From Crocinitomicaceae bacterium (GTDB taxonomy: Bacteria; Bacteroidota; Bacteroidia; Flavobacteriales_D; Crocinitomicaceae), in assembly GCA_024643365.1 (NCBI GenBank), contig JAHENC010000002.1, positions 207,877-271,876 of the forward strand: 64,000 nt of DNA. The letters run 5' to 3'. The number at the start of each line of letters is the position of its first letter. Position 1 is the first letter of the stretch. This document shows positions 21,516-31,473 of this stretch, piece after piece. The notes beneath the pieces were generated by a model. It was not told the origin of the DNA and did not search any database. It saw only the letters and a list, made by a program, of their open reading frames with translations. A program made the position numbers and the translations under genes.

Positions 21516-23405
21516 TTAAGCAATATGTTCGATGTTTCGCTGAATGAATTGATCCAAGGCTTCTCCTTTTAACATTCCTTGCGCTAAAAGAGCTAGATCC
21601 ACCAATTGTTTGGTTACCGCTTGTTTTTCATCATCGGACTTTTGTAACAATGATCCAACGACTGGGTGATTTGAATTAACGGTCAAGTTGTACATCTCCG
21701 GGAAAGCCCCATAGAATCCACCACCGCCCATGCGTTGTTGCTCCATCATTCTACGAATGAACTCAGGTTGGGTGATGATAATTGGTGCTTCACTATCACT
21801 CATGCTTTCAAACTGAACGGTGAATTTTTCTTTTACCACATTTGACTCAAAAACGGGTTTCAATTTTTCTTCGTCCTCTTTTGATAGTTTAGAAGGGATT
21901 TCATCCGTTTTCTTGATCAATTTATCTAGAGAATCTGAATCTACTCTGACAAAGCTCACATTTTCTAAACTTTGTTCCATTTTTGAAATCCAATGCGCAG
22001 CAAGTGGCCCATCTAAATGTAATACATCATAACCACGGTCCTTCGCCTTCTTCACAAATGAGAATTGTTCCTCTGGATTACTTGTGTACAAAACAACTAC
22101 TTTGTTGTCTTTGTCTGTCTGAAGCGCCTTGATTTTTTCTTGGTATTCCTCTATTGTAAAGTATTCATTCTGGGTGTTTTTCACCAAATTGAACTCTTTT
22201 GCTTTCTCAGCGAACTTATCCTCTGATAAGATTCCATACTGAACGAAGATTTGTAAATCATCCCACTTGGATTCAAAATCCTCGCGGTCTTTTTTGAACA
22301 TTTCCGCCAATTTATCCGCAACCTTTTTAGTGATATGTGCAGAGATTTTCTTTACGTTGCTATCGCTTTGTAGGTACGAACGAGAGACGTTAAGTGGAAT
22401 GTCCGGTGAATCAATGACACCGTGTAACAGTGTCAAGAACTCAGGTACAATTTCCGCTACGCTATCTGTGATGAAAACCTGATTACAGTAGAGATTGATT
22501 TTATTTCGTTGTACTTCAACATTTTCTTTGATTTTAGGAAAGTATAAGATTCCCGTCAAGTTGAAAGGATAATCAACATTCAAATGAATGTGAAATAAAG
22601 GCTCATCAAAAGTCGATGGATACAATTCACGGTAGAAATTTGCGTAATCTTCCGTGCTCAAGTCTACAGGCGCTTTTGTCCAAGCTGGCGCAACATTATT
22701 CACTTGATTTGGCACATCAATCGCTACACGTTTTACCTTTCCGTCCTCATCTTTCTCCCCTTCTGGAGAATCAACGTATTCCGTTTTATTTCCGAAGAAT
22801 ACAGGAATTGGCAAGAATTTGCAGTACTTGTTTATTATTCCACCCACTCGTTCTTTTTCCAAGAACTCAATAGATTCTTCGTTGATGTAAAGAACGATAT
22901 CTGTTCCTCTGTCAGCCTTCTCAATTTCAGTGAGCGTATATTCAGGTGAGCCATTACTTTCCCATTGAACCGCTTGAGATCCTTCGTGACGGGAAAGCGT
23001 TTTAATTTGAACACGTTCCGCAACCATGAATGCCGAGTAGAATCCAAGTCCGAAGTGACCAATAATTTGCTCTGCGCCTTCTTTTCCTTTGTACTGTTGA
23101 ACGAATTCCTCTGCTCCTGAAAAAGCGATTTGATTGATGTATTTATCAATTTCATCTGCCGTCATTCCGATTCCGCGATCGCGAATGGTCAGCGTCTTTT
23201 CTTCTTTGTTTAAAATCACTTCGACTTTCAATTCGCCAATGTCACCTTTAAATTCTCCACTTTTCGCGAGAACATTTAATTTTTGTGAAGCATCTACGGC
23301 ATTTGAAACCAATTCACGAAGAAATATTTCGTGATCGGAGTACAAGAATTTCTTGATAATTGGAAAAATGTTTTCCGTTTGTACGTTTATTTGTCCTGTT
23401 TTCAT
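21516..23405 (-). CDS. htpG: Chaperone HtpG (Hsp90)
   Basis: A 629-residue bacterial Hsp90. The N-terminal GHKL ATPase has FLRELVSNAVDAS (catalytic Glu in the helix), DRGIGMT and GHFGLGFYSAF; middle and C-terminal dimerisation domains follow. It refolds client proteins with DnaK in the cytoplasm. The ATG at 23405 (MKTGQINVQTENIFPI) is chosen; an in-frame upstream ATG at 23447 would add 14 residues unlike the family. It is divergent from the SDR gene and ends close to the TerB/J-domain gene, so chaperone-related genes are neighbours. Confidence 0.97.
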   Translation of the reverse strand: MKTGQINVQTENIFPIIKKFLYSDHEIFLRELVSNAVDASQKLNVLAKSGEFKGDIGELKVEVILNKEEKTLTIRDRGIGMTADEIDKYINQIAFSGAEEFVQQYKGKEGAEQIIGHFGLGFYSAFMVAERVQIKTLSRHEGSQAVQWESNGSPEYTLTEIEKADRGTDIVLYINEESIEFLEKERVGGIINKYCKFLPIPVFFGNKTEYVDSPEGEKDEDGKVKRVAIDVPNQVNNVAPAWTKAPVDLSTEDYANFYRELYPSTFDEPLFHIHLNVDYPFNLTGILYFPKIKENVEVQRNKINLYCNQVFITDSVAEIVPEFLTLLHGVIDSPDIPLNVSRSYLQSDSNVKKISAHITKKVADKLAEMFKKDREDFESKWDDLQIFVQYGILSEDKFAEKAKEFNLVKNTQNEYFTIEEYQEKIKALQTDKDNKVVVLYTSNPEEQFSFVKKAKDRGYDVLHLDGPLAAHWISKMEQSLENVSFVRVDSDSLDKLIKKTDEIPSKLSKEDEEKLKPVFESNVVKEKFTVQFESMSDSEAPIIITQPEFIRRMMEQQRMGGGGFYGAFPEMYNLTVNSNHPVVGSLLQKSDDEKQAVTKQLVDLALLAQGMLKGEALDQFIQRNIEHIA

Positions 23406-23533
23406 GATATACAATTTGATTCTTTTACCGGTCAAGGAATATGCCAAGGACTAAACTGTGACATTTTGACAAGTTTTACTTCTCTTGCGTCAGAAATCCT
23501 CGGTCTTTTGAAATAATTTGTCACTTTTGTAGC

Positions 23534-24295
23534 ATGAAAGGATATGCATTTATTACCGGCGCAAGCTCTGGATTCGGAGAAGCCATTGCGGAAACATTAG
23601 CGAACGAAGGATACCAACTGATCATTGCAGCCAGGAGGACAGAGCGATTGGAGGAATTAAAGTCACGCTTACGTCCTTTGAATATTGATGTCCAAATTTT
23701 GACCATGGATGTGCGCAACGAATCGGAAGTAATTGCTGCCGTTGCCTCTTTACCAGAAAACATCCAGAAGCAAATCGAAATTCTCGTTAATAATGCCGGG
23801 CTAGCCGTTGGACGTGGTCCAATTGACCAAGGTATTTCCGATGACTGGGAGCGCATGATTGATACGAACGTCAAAGGATTATTATACGTAACAAAAGCTG
23901 TTGTTCCTTTTTTGAAAATGCAAAAACACGGACATATCATCAATTTGGCAAGCATCGCTGGAAAAGAAGTCTATCCAGGTGGAAACGTATATTGTGCGAG
24001 CAAACATGCGGTGGACGCTCTTTCACGTTCCATGCGCATTGATTTGGTTTCCTATGGGATCAAAGTAACAAACATTGCTCCTGGAGCAGCAGAAACAGAG
24101 TTCTCAATTGTTCGATTCAAGGGAGATCAAAGCACTGCTGATTCGGTGTATGAAGGATTTGATGCATTGCAAGCACAAGACATCGCTGACAGTGTTTTAT
24201 TTGCTGTGACGCGTCCTGCTCATGTAAACATCAGTGACATAACGATTATGCCAACCGCTCAAGCGAGTGCGACGATTTTACACAAAGAAGCTTAA
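23534..24295 (+). CDS. Short-chain dehydrogenase/reductase, YdfG-like
   Basis: A 253-residue classical SDR: cofactor motif TGASSGFG (9-16), NNAG (86-89) and the catalytic triad Ser140, Tyr153, Lys157 (YCASK). AARRTERL after the second strand suggests NADP(H). The layout and C-terminal APGAAETEFSIVRFKGD are like YdfG, which reduces 3-hydroxy acids, serine and malonic semialdehyde; substrate is inferred. CACTTTTG lies 4 nt before the ATG, a near-match to the -7 box. The gene converges with the M1 peptidase and the two stops share the sequence TTAA. Confidence 0.92.
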   Translation: MKGYAFITGASSGFGEAIAETLANEGYQLIIAARRTERLEELKSRLRPLNIDVQILTMDVRNESEVIAAVASLPENIQKQIEILVNNAGLAVGRGPIDQGISDDWERMIDTNVKGLLYVTKAVVPFLKMQKHGHIINLASIAGKEVYPGGNVYCASKHAVDALSRSMRIDLVSYGIKVTNIAPGAAETEFSIVRFKGDQSTADSVYEGFDALQAQDIADSVLFAVTRPAHVNISDITIMPTAQASATILHKEA

Positions 24296-26982
24296 TTTCC
24301 TTCAGCGTCTGCAGGTTCTTCATCCGATTGACCAAGTGGAAGTAAGTTTTGAATCAAATCCTCATAGCGTTGTTTGATGCGTTTTTTCTCATCTGCTTTA
24401 GCAAATGATTTTCCTTCTTCGAGCTCAGCAATTTCCATTTCAAGTGCGTTCACCAATTGTATATAATTTTGAAGATTGAACTGAATTGCTTGTTTCACCC
24501 AGTATTTCGTTAAATCTCCGCCAACTTCATTGTAATGAATATAAACTGCATGAGATTTCTCTTGTAAATCAATGTCCATGCGCATGATGTACACAGCGTA
24601 TGAAATCATTGTTCTCAATTCATCATATCCTTTAAAATCACTGTGGTAGATAAGTTGATCTAGGTAATCGTAATCGGACGAGTCACCAATTTGCGCAATG
24701 ACTTCAGCGATGGTTACTTTCAGGGCTTTTGCCGGCTCATTTTTCATTCCACGAGCAACATTCAACGCATCTTTCTCATCCACCTTAATGTATGAACCTA
24801 ATCCAGAGGCAATCGCGTTGTACGATTTCTCTTTTGCCATAAACGACTTAAAGAAGGTAGTTGCTTCATCTGCTTCCATTAATTGCATGCATCCAATTGC
24901 CGCAGCACGGACATCCGATTTCGCATCATTCAAGGCCATTTCTTTCAGTTGGGTCAAATATACTTTTCCCTTTTCCTTATCTAATTTCTCGATGACATTG
25001 ATTGCTGCCAAACGAATACTCCAGAATGGATCTTTCAGCGCATCCGTCAACAAACGAGCTGATTTCTCTCCCGGGATGTTTGCTACACGAGCGAATGCAG
25101 TATTTCGTGCCTTCCAACGTTTCGCATTGTAGTACTGATGAATAAACTCATCTGTTGATTTGTTTTCGAAAACTTTACCTAACAACATTTGAGGCTCATC
25201 GAACAAGACGTTTTTCACTGTTCCTTTAATCGGGAAATAAAAATTTTGTTCTACTGAATCAACAACAATACGTTTCGTTGTTTTTCCAGCTTCATCCCAA
25301 ATCGCAACATCCACCGGAAGTTTGTAAATAGGGAACTCGTTGAAATTTTGAAGCTGTTTTACCGTCAAAACTAGTGTGCTCGTTGCTGCATCTACTTTGT
25401 GGGTTACCTCGATAACAGGGTGACCATTATTCAAGAACCACTGATCGAAGAACCAGTTTAAATCCTCACCAGAAACTTCTTCAAATGCCATTCGCAAGTT
25501 GTGAACTTCCGCTGCTTTGAATTTATTAGACGTCAAATAAAGATTTAATCCTTTGAAGAAGGCATCATCACCCAAATAATTGCGCAACATGTGTAATATG
25601 CGCCCACCTTTATTGTATGAGTGACCATCAAACATGTCTTCTTTATCGTTGTAATCAAAACGAATCAAATTAACGTATCCGCCATTCTCCGCTGAATTAT
25701 AATATCCATCGGCTTCGCTTTCTGCTTGAAAATCTGCTTCATCCAAACCAAAACGGTGTTCGTCCCAAAGGTATTGTGAGTAATTCGCAAACGACTCATT
25801 CAATGGTAAATTTGACCAAGATTCACAGGTAACTAAATCTCCAAACCAATGGTGGAATAACTCATGTGCAATTGTCGATTGATCATTTGCATCTAACAAT
25901 TCACGCTCGTTTTTGTAAACGTAATCACCAAAAACCACCGCTCCGGTGTTTTCCATTGCTCCAGAAACGTAGTCTCTCACGACAATTTGTGAGTATTTAT
26001 CCCATGGATATTCAACGCCTAATTTTTCTGAGAAGAAGCGAATCATTTCAGGTGTTTCACCAAAAATAGCTTTCGCATCCTTTTCGTATGCCGGTTCAAC
26101 GATATAATTCACTTCCATTTTGGAACCATCCTTGCGCGTGTAGGTATCTTTTACCGTTTTGAATTCACCAACTGCCATCATAAATAAGTAAGGAGCATGA
26201 GGCAAGTCTTGTTTCCAATGATCTGTTCTTGTTCCATCGGAATTTTTCTTGGAAGAAATTAATTTTCCATTCGCCAAAGTCATGTACTTGTCTTGGACCG
26301 TCATTAAAATTTCTTCGGTGGATTTAGCATTTGGAGCATCCACAGTTGGGAACCAAACACTATTTGCTTCGGTTTCTCCTTGTGTCCAAATTTGTGGCAT
26401 TTTTGTTTTATCCTCTCCCTTTGGATTGATAAAATAAAGTCCTTTATCCGATGTTATCGCCGCGCTTCCTCCTACTTTGCGCTCATCTGGTTTTGCGACA
26501 TATTGAATGCTCACGTTAAATTTCTCATCACGTGTGTATTTACGATCTAACTGAATGCGTAAATGCAAAGAGTCATTATAAGTATAGGCTAACTTTTTGT
26601 TGTTCATCTCTACAGAAAGAATGTCCATGCCTTTCGCATCTAGAATCAAACTGTCAGAAGGATGAAAATGCTGTTTCGCCGTTAAGATTTCTTTCCCGTT
26701 CAAGCGCGCATGTTCCCAGTCAAAACTTACTTCTAAACGAGTGTGGACGATGTCCGTTTGCAAGGTGCGCGATGAATTGTAAATACCACGAACGTAAGGA
26801 TTTTCTTCCTCTGTTTCGGTAAACATCATTTCTTCCCATTCCGCTTCGGTGAAATCACCCTCCGGCATTTCTTCTGCCATTTCCGGGGCACCCCAAGATT
26901 CGATTTCTTGAATGGATTCTTTCGATTGATGACAAGCCGTAAGAATTAAAAATGTTGAAACAAAATAAGCGTATTTTAACAT
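24292..26982 (-). CDS. M1 family aminopeptidase lipoprotein with HEAT-like C terminus
   Basis: About 896 residues from the ATG at 26982. The N terminus is a lipoprotein signal (FVSTFLILTACHQS, Cys17), so it should sit in the cell envelope. Gluzincin motifs: exopeptidase motif GAMEN (341-345), zinc site HELFH (373-377) and third ligand Glu396 in NESFANY. The C-terminal 300 residues are helical repeats (LTDALKDPFWSIRLAAINVIEKL, KSDVRAAAIGCM) of HEAT type, as in M1 enzymes. It trims N-terminal residues from peptides. An upstream ATG at 27054 would put 24 non-signal residues in front. It ends overlapping the SDR stop. Confidence 0.93.
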   Translation of the reverse strand: MLKYAYFVSTFLILTACHQSKESIQEIESWGAPEMAEEMPEGDFTEAEWEEMMFTETEEENPYVRGIYNSSRTLQTDIVHTRLEVSFDWEHARLNGKEILTAKQHFHPSDSLILDAKGMDILSVEMNNKKLAYTYNDSLHLRIQLDRKYTRDEKFNVSIQYVAKPDERKVGGSAAITSDKGLYFINPKGEDKTKMPQIWTQGETEANSVWFPTVDAPNAKSTEEILMTVQDKYMTLANGKLISSKKNSDGTRTDHWKQDLPHAPYLFMMAVGEFKTVKDTYTRKDGSKMEVNYIVEPAYEKDAKAIFGETPEMIRFFSEKLGVEYPWDKYSQIVVRDYVSGAMENTGAVVFGDYVYKNERELLDANDQSTIAHELFHHWFGDLVTCESWSNLPLNESFANYSQYLWDEHRFGLDEADFQAESEADGYYNSAENGGYVNLIRFDYNDKEDMFDGHSYNKGGRILHMLRNYLGDDAFFKGLNLYLTSNKFKAAEVHNLRMAFEEVSGEDLNWFFDQWFLNNGHPVIEVTHKVDAATSTLVLTVKQLQNFNEFPIYKLPVDVAIWDEAGKTTKRIVVDSVEQNFYFPIKGTVKNVLFDEPQMLLGKVFENKSTDEFIHQYYNAKRWKARNTAFARVANIPGEKSARLLTDALKDPFWSIRLAAINVIEKLDKEKGKVYLTQLKEMALNDAKSDVRAAAIGCMQLMEADEATTFFKSFMAKEKSYNAIASGLGSYIKVDEKDALNVARGMKNEPAKALKVTIAEVIAQIGDSSDYDYLDQLIYHSDFKGYDELRTMISYAVYIMRMDIDLQEKSHAVYIHYNEVGGDLTKYWVKQAIQFNLQNYIQLVNALEMEIAELEEGKSFAKADEKKRIKQRYEDLIQNLLPLGQSDEEPADAEGN

Positions 26983-27069
26983 AGGAATATATTTTAGACA
27001 AAACTGCAGAAAATAAATGAATTTACCGAGAATCTTGCTCGGAAACAAACGCAAGAAATTCGCTTTCGT

Positions 27070-27077
27070 TACTTTTG
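27070..27077 (+). promoter_or_regulatory. pgk -7 box
   Basis: TACTTTTG 13 nt before the pgk ATG, giving a leader of only a few nt. Confidence 0.45.
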
Positions 27078-27090
27078 TAGAAAAAAAAAG

Positions 27091-28284
27091 ATGATTTCAA
27101 TTGACACTTACAACTTCGAAGGTAAACGTGCGTTAGTTCGCGTTGATTTTAATGTGCCCCTTGACAAGGAAACGATGGAAGTAACGGATGACAAGCGTAT
27201 TCGTGCTGCATCACCTACCATTGAACACATATTACATACTGGCGGAAGTGTCATATTGCTGTCTCATTTTGGACGACCAAAAGAAGGGCCAGAGGAAAAG
27301 TTTTCCTTGAAACACATCATCAAAACAATTGAAAAAAACATTGGGAAACCTGTGAAGTTCGCAGCGGATTGCGTAGGTCAAGATGCGATCGAACAAAGTG
27401 CCAAACTTCAACCTGGAGAAGTGCTTTTATTGGAAAACGTTCGTTTTTATTCCGAAGAAACGAAAGGTGATGAAGCTTTTGCTGAAAAATTAGCTGGTTT
27501 AGGCGATTGCTATGTGAATGATGCATTTGGTGCAGCACATCGCGCACACGCAAGTACAACACAAATTGCTCAATTCTTTCCAAACGATAAAATGGTAGGT
27601 TTCTTGATGAAATCGGAGTTGGAAAGTGCACGCAAAGTGTTAAATCACGCGGAGCGTCCTTTTACAGCGATTGTAGGTGGAGCCAAAGTTTCGGATAAAG
27701 TATTAATCGTTGAGAATTTATTAAACATCGCCGATCACATCATCATCGGTGGTGGAATGTCCTATACGTTTTACAAAGCGCAAGGTGGACATATTGGACA
27801 ATCATTGTGCGAAGACGAGCGTCTAGAAACATGCCGTGAAATTTTAGCAAAAGCGAAAGAAAAAGGTGTTCACATTCATTTACCACAAGACTCTACCATT
27901 GCAGACAAATTTGCAGCCGATGCGGAAACGAAGGTAGCACCAAGTAATCAAATTCCAGACGGCTGGATGGGATTGGATATCGGTACTGCTGCGATTGCGC
28001 AATTCCGTGACGTTTTACTGAAAAGTAAAACCATACTTTGGAATGGGCCTATGGGCGTTTTCGAAATGAAAGCATTCGAAAACGGAACAAAATCCGTAGC
28101 AGAGGCTGTAGTCGAAGCGACATCAGACGGTGCTTTCAGTTTAATCGGTGGTGGCGACAGTGCGGCAGCCGTACAGAAATTCGGCATGAGCGACCAAGTG
28201 AGCTATGTGAGCACAGGTGGAGGCGCATTGCTTGAGTATTTTGAAGGAAAAATTTTACCTGGAGTTCAGGCGATTGAAGCTTAA
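27091..28284 (+). CDS. pgk: Phosphoglycerate kinase
   Basis: A 397-residue monomeric glycolytic enzyme transferring phosphate between 1,3-bisphosphoglycerate and ADP. Seen: RALVRVDFNVPLD (9-21), the substrate-binding HFGRPK, VNDAFGAAHRAHAS, IVGGAKVSDK and nucleotide-binding GGGDSAAA near the C terminus. Normal length. It faces gap, the preceding enzyme of the pathway, tail to tail; their stop codons overlap in TTAA, so the two genes are probably expressed from separate promoters. Confidence 0.98.
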   Translation: MISIDTYNFEGKRALVRVDFNVPLDKETMEVTDDKRIRAASPTIEHILHTGGSVILLSHFGRPKEGPEEKFSLKHIIKTIEKNIGKPVKFAADCVGQDAIEQSAKLQPGEVLLLENVRFYSEETKGDEAFAEKLAGLGDCYVNDAFGAAHRAHASTTQIAQFFPNDKMVGFLMKSELESARKVLNHAERPFTAIVGGAKVSDKVLIVENLLNIADHIIIGGGMSYTFYKAQGGHIGQSLCEDERLETCREILAKAKEKGVHIHLPQDSTIADKFAADAETKVAPSNQIPDGWMGLDIGTAAIAQFRDVLLKSKTILWNGPMGVFEMKAFENGTKSVAEAVVEATSDGAFSLIGGGDSAAAVQKFGMSDQVSYVSTGGGALLEYFEGKILPGVQAIEA

Positions 28285-29270
28285 TTTGCTTTCACGACAT
28301 CCACGAGGCGGTTGGAATATCCCGCTTCGTTATCATACCAACCAACCACTTTCACTAATCCGTTGAAAACAGTAGTTAATTCAGCGTCGAAAAGACAGCT
28401 GTATGAACTTCCTATTACATCACAAGAAACAATTGGATCTTCCGTATAACCAAGGATTCCTTTCATGTCTGTTTCGCTCGCTTTTTTCATTGCAGCATTG
28501 ATTTGTTCTACCGTTACGTTGGATTTTGTCACCAAGGTTAATTCGGTTACTGATCCATCACAAACGGGAACACGGAAACTTCCTCCTGTAATTTTACCTT
28601 TCAAATCTGGGAAAATACGTGTAATCGCTTTTGCTGCTCCTGTTGATGTTGGAATGATGCTGTTTGCAGCAGCACGCGCACGACGTAAATCTTTATGAGG
28701 GGCATCATGCAAGCGTTGGTCAGATGTATAACTGTGTACCGTAGAGATGTAAGCAACTTCAATATCCATTAAGGATTTCAGTACTTTGACCATTGGAGCA
28801 GCGTTATTCGTCGTACATGAAGCGTTGGAAATCACTGCGTCGCAAAAATCAACTGCGTCATCATTTACTCCCATTACTACAGAAGGAATATCTTCATCGT
28901 TCGCAGGTGCTGAGATAATGACATTTTTTGCACCACCAACTAGGTGTTTAGATGCAGCTTCTCGGGTTAAGAAAAGTCCAGTAGATTCCAAAACGGTTTC
29001 TACGCCATATTCAGCCCAAGGAATGAGTTCCGGGTTTCGTTCACTGATAAAAATGATTTTCTTTCCATTGGAAAAATGCAATTCATTCCCTTTGATTTCA
29101 AAGGACAAAGAAAGATTTCCATGAATAGAGTCATATTTCAATAAATGGGCAAGTGTCTTGACATCAGCTAAATCATTGACTAAAGCAACATCTACTTGTG
29201 GATCAAGTAAAGCAATACGCGTAAAACAACGTCCAATTCGACCAAAACCATTTACACCAACCTTTTTCAT
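28281..29270 (-). CDS. gap: Type I glyceraldehyde-3-phosphate dehydrogenase
   Basis: A 329-residue GAPDH: NAD-binding GFGRIGR (8-14), Asp33 consistent with NAD preference, catalytic Cys152 in SNASCTTN and His179 in VHSYTSDQ, and C-terminal WYDNEAGYSNR. It produces 1,3-bisphosphoglycerate for Pgk, whose gene overlaps it at the 3' end on the other strand. A -7 box (TAATTTTG, 29292-29299) precedes the ATG. Confidence 0.97.
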   Translation of the reverse strand: MKKVGVNGFGRIGRCFTRIALLDPQVDVALVNDLADVKTLAHLLKYDSIHGNLSLSFEIKGNELHFSNGKKIIFISERNPELIPWAEYGVETVLESTGLFLTREAASKHLVGGAKNVIISAPANDEDIPSVVMGVNDDAVDFCDAVISNASCTTNNAAPMVKVLKSLMDIEVAYISTVHSYTSDQRLHDAPHKDLRRARAAANSIIPTSTGAAKAITRIFPDLKGKITGGSFRVPVCDGSVTELTLVTKSNVTVEQINAAMKKASETDMKGILGYTEDPIVSCDVIGSSYSCLFDAELTTVFNGLVKVVGWYDNEAGYSNRLVDVVKAN

Positions 29271-29291
29271 TTTTCGAAGTATTTATACATA

Positions 29292-29299
29292 CAAAATTA
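29292..29299 (-). promoter_or_regulatory. gap promoter -7 box
   Basis: Minus-strand TAATTTTG; a TTG lies 23 nt upstream (29323-29325). Confidence 0.45.
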
Positions 29300-29333
29300 C
29301 ACAACCGTCACGAAATAAGTAACAATTAAAAAG

Positions 29334-29366
29334 AAAAAGTGTTCAAATGACACTTTGAACACTTTT
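29334..29366 (-). terminator. Intrinsic terminator after the lipoprotein at 29390
   Basis: Perfect 13-bp stem AAAAGTGTTCAAA/TTTGAACACTTTT, loop TGACAC; the minus strand ends in T residues. Confidence 0.75.
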
Positions 29367-29389
29367 CATACTGAATACCAATCTGTTAG

Positions 29390-30220
29390 CTAATTAAAAG
29401 TATATATTTGACCATTTACCGTTACGGTAAATGTGGCGTCACACATTCCGCTACCGTAATCAACTACGCGCAGTGGGTGTGTTTGAGGAGTGATTTCTAT
29501 GGTTCCACTAACAGGGAAACCACATCCAACTTTTATGTGTACCGGATTTGTAGTTAAAGAAGTATAGCCACCACCAGAGGAAAATGTAGCGGTTGCTGTG
29601 CCAGTAATATCGTATTCATCATCGAAGCGATTGAAAAAAGTATTGTTTCCCATTGTCCAAGTTCGAACACGCGTCGATGAATAATTAACTATTTCACCGG
29701 AAGTCAAGGTTGCAATACCATCAATTTGAACATTATAATAAGGCTGACCCAAAGTGTTTAATCCCATATTTTCAACGGTCTTGGTTCCTTCAATTTTAAT
29801 GTCATTTACGTAGTATTCTACTGGAGTATGCGTGATGATTGTCCCTTGAGCATGATAGAATCCGGTAAATGTTGTAATAATTTTACCTCGTCGTGTTTTA
29901 CCATCATTACAATCGCAGTTACTCGAACCGTAATCAACCGTAACGGTTTTAAGTGATCCAATCGTATCAATCGTGATAATCACATTGCATGCTATTTTTT
30001 GTGTTAACGGTTTATCTCCGGGGTGACGTACAATTACACCTCCGTTTTTGTAATAAACCATGTTTCCGGTAATCGCTTGATCAGAAATATTGGTCATTTC
30101 ATCAAAAGCAGATTCCACTTTATAGTTCACTCCAGACGATTGATCTTTATCGTAACGAATTTTACTACAGGCACTTAGCATAAGAAAAACGCCCAGACTT
30201 AAAAGAACAATTTTTTTCAT
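29390..30220 (-). CDS. Hypothetical lipoprotein
   Basis: A 276-residue protein with signal MKKIVLLSLGVFLMLSACS (lipobox LSAC, Cys18). The mature part is beta-rich with Thr/Asn/Gly stretches, several Cys (CNVIITID, SSNCDCNDGKTRRG, VGCGFPVSG, GMCDATFTV) and no enzyme motif I recognise. The repeated phrases VDYGSS and VDYGSG each precede a Cys, suggesting an internal duplication. It resembles uncharacterised Bacteroidota envelope lipoproteins. Its own terminator follows and the peptidase gene lies upstream on the same strand (about 50 nt). Confidence 0.8.
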   Translation of the reverse strand: MKKIVLLSLGVFLMLSACSKIRYDKDQSSGVNYKVESAFDEMTNISDQAITGNMVYYKNGGVIVRHPGDKPLTQKIACNVIITIDTIGSLKTVTVDYGSSNCDCNDGKTRRGKIITTFTGFYHAQGTIITHTPVEYYVNDIKIEGTKTVENMGLNTLGQPYYNVQIDGIATLTSGEIVNYSSTRVRTWTMGNNTFFNRFDDEYDITGTATATFSSGGGYTSLTTNPVHIKVGCGFPVSGTIEITPQTHPLRVVDYGSGMCDATFTVTVNGQIYTFN

Positions 30221-30271
30221 AACAAGTAATTTAAGGACACGTGTTTAACGCAAATTTCTTGCCAATAATAC

Positions 30272-31465
30272 TTACAAATTCAATTTTGAACGCACATCCT
30301 TTTTAATTCCATCTTTGTGTAAGTAGATGTTAATCGTTTTGTATTTGAAGTAATTTTCAGAAACGTACAAGTAACCTTTCGGATAGTTGGATGTCCCCCA
30401 AGAATTTTTAACTAAGAAATAATTCACACCATTTTGATCAGTATATAATCCAACAATGTGCATTCCGTGGTCGTCTGTGGTTGTTTTATTATCGTAAGCC
30501 TCTTGACGTAATTCCTGAGTGATTTTCAATTCTTTTGTTGGTTCTGAAAAAGCATTTGATTTACGTTCAGCACCGGCAGTATTGAAGTTTTTCTCATCTT
30601 TCCCAACTACTTCAACGCTTTTAGGGTCTGCTGGAACAATCGCAATTCCATTACGGAAGCTAAATCCTTTTTCCGAAACATCTGCACCCCAAGCAATGGT
30701 ATACCCATTTTTCAATGCTTCAATCGTGACCTCTACTAAATCATTCATCTCCACATTATAACTTTCACCCCATGCCCAGTTATCTGGAATTTCTAAAAGG
30801 CATTTTTTGTACATTTCATGATTAGTAAAGGATGTGAGTGAAATGTAATTATCCATGTTTAACTGAAGGTGTTCAGCAAACGATTTCGGTGTATACTTTT
30901 TACCTTCCCATTCAAATTCTTTGACATCTTTACCGATGTTTTTGTCTAGGATGGAGTTGTAGTCTTTCTTCCATGAATCCGAAATTCCCTCTGGTGCTCC
31001 TAATTTAGGAAGGATGTCCTGCATGATTTTATTCAACTCTGTAAACATCTCCCCGTGATTGTAGGTTTCCGTTTTTTCCAATCCTGTATAAAAATCATAA
31101 GGAACGATTCCATATTTACGAATCACTAATGGAATATCATGGAATGCTCCACCTTCTCCGAAATTCGTTTTTCCATCCATGCGAATGTATTTTTCAGCCT
31201 TCATTTCATAAGCTTTACGAACGGTATACATTTCGGAAAGCACGATGTTTTTTCCTACACCTAAGCGCATTAATTCTGATTCAAAAAAGGACATTCCTGA
31301 AAATGACCAACACGTTCCAGTTCTTCCTTGACTTTGAACAGGTGTCGCATCCAAATGGACAACTTTTTGAAACTGGTATTTACTCCCTTCAGCATTGGTA
31401 ACTTGTGCCAATGACATCGTTGCGCCAAAAAAGATTGGCAACAAAAATTTAATTGTTCTTTTCAT
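30272..31465 (-). CDS. Papain-like C1 peptidase (aminopeptidase C/bleomycin hydrolase type)
   Basis: A 397-residue protein with signal peptide (1-20) and a C1B-type catalytic set: oxyanion Gln46 and catalytic Cys52 in SQGRTGTCWSF, His336 in DDHGMHIVG, Asn354 in KNSWG. Bleomycin-hydrolase-type peptidases act as aminopeptidases; the signal peptide places this one in the periplasm or outside, unlike the cytosolic relatives. It starts 8 nt after the HU/SPOR gene, so it is likely co-transcribed with it. Confidence 0.92.
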   Translation of the reverse strand: MKRTIKFLLPIFFGATMSLAQVTNAEGSKYQFQKVVHLDATPVQSQGRTGTCWSFSGMSFFESELMRLGVGKNIVLSEMYTVRKAYEMKAEKYIRMDGKTNFGEGGAFHDIPLVIRKYGIVPYDFYTGLEKTETYNHGEMFTELNKIMQDILPKLGAPEGISDSWKKDYNSILDKNIGKDVKEFEWEGKKYTPKSFAEHLQLNMDNYISLTSFTNHEMYKKCLLEIPDNWAWGESYNVEMNDLVEVTIEALKNGYTIAWGADVSEKGFSFRNGIAIVPADPKSVEVVGKDEKNFNTAGAERKSNAFSEPTKELKITQELRQEAYDNKTTTDDHGMHIVGLYTDQNGVNYFLVKNSWGTSNYPKGYLYVSENYFKYKTINIYLHKDGIKKDVRSKLNL

Positions 31466-31473
31466 GTGTTGGT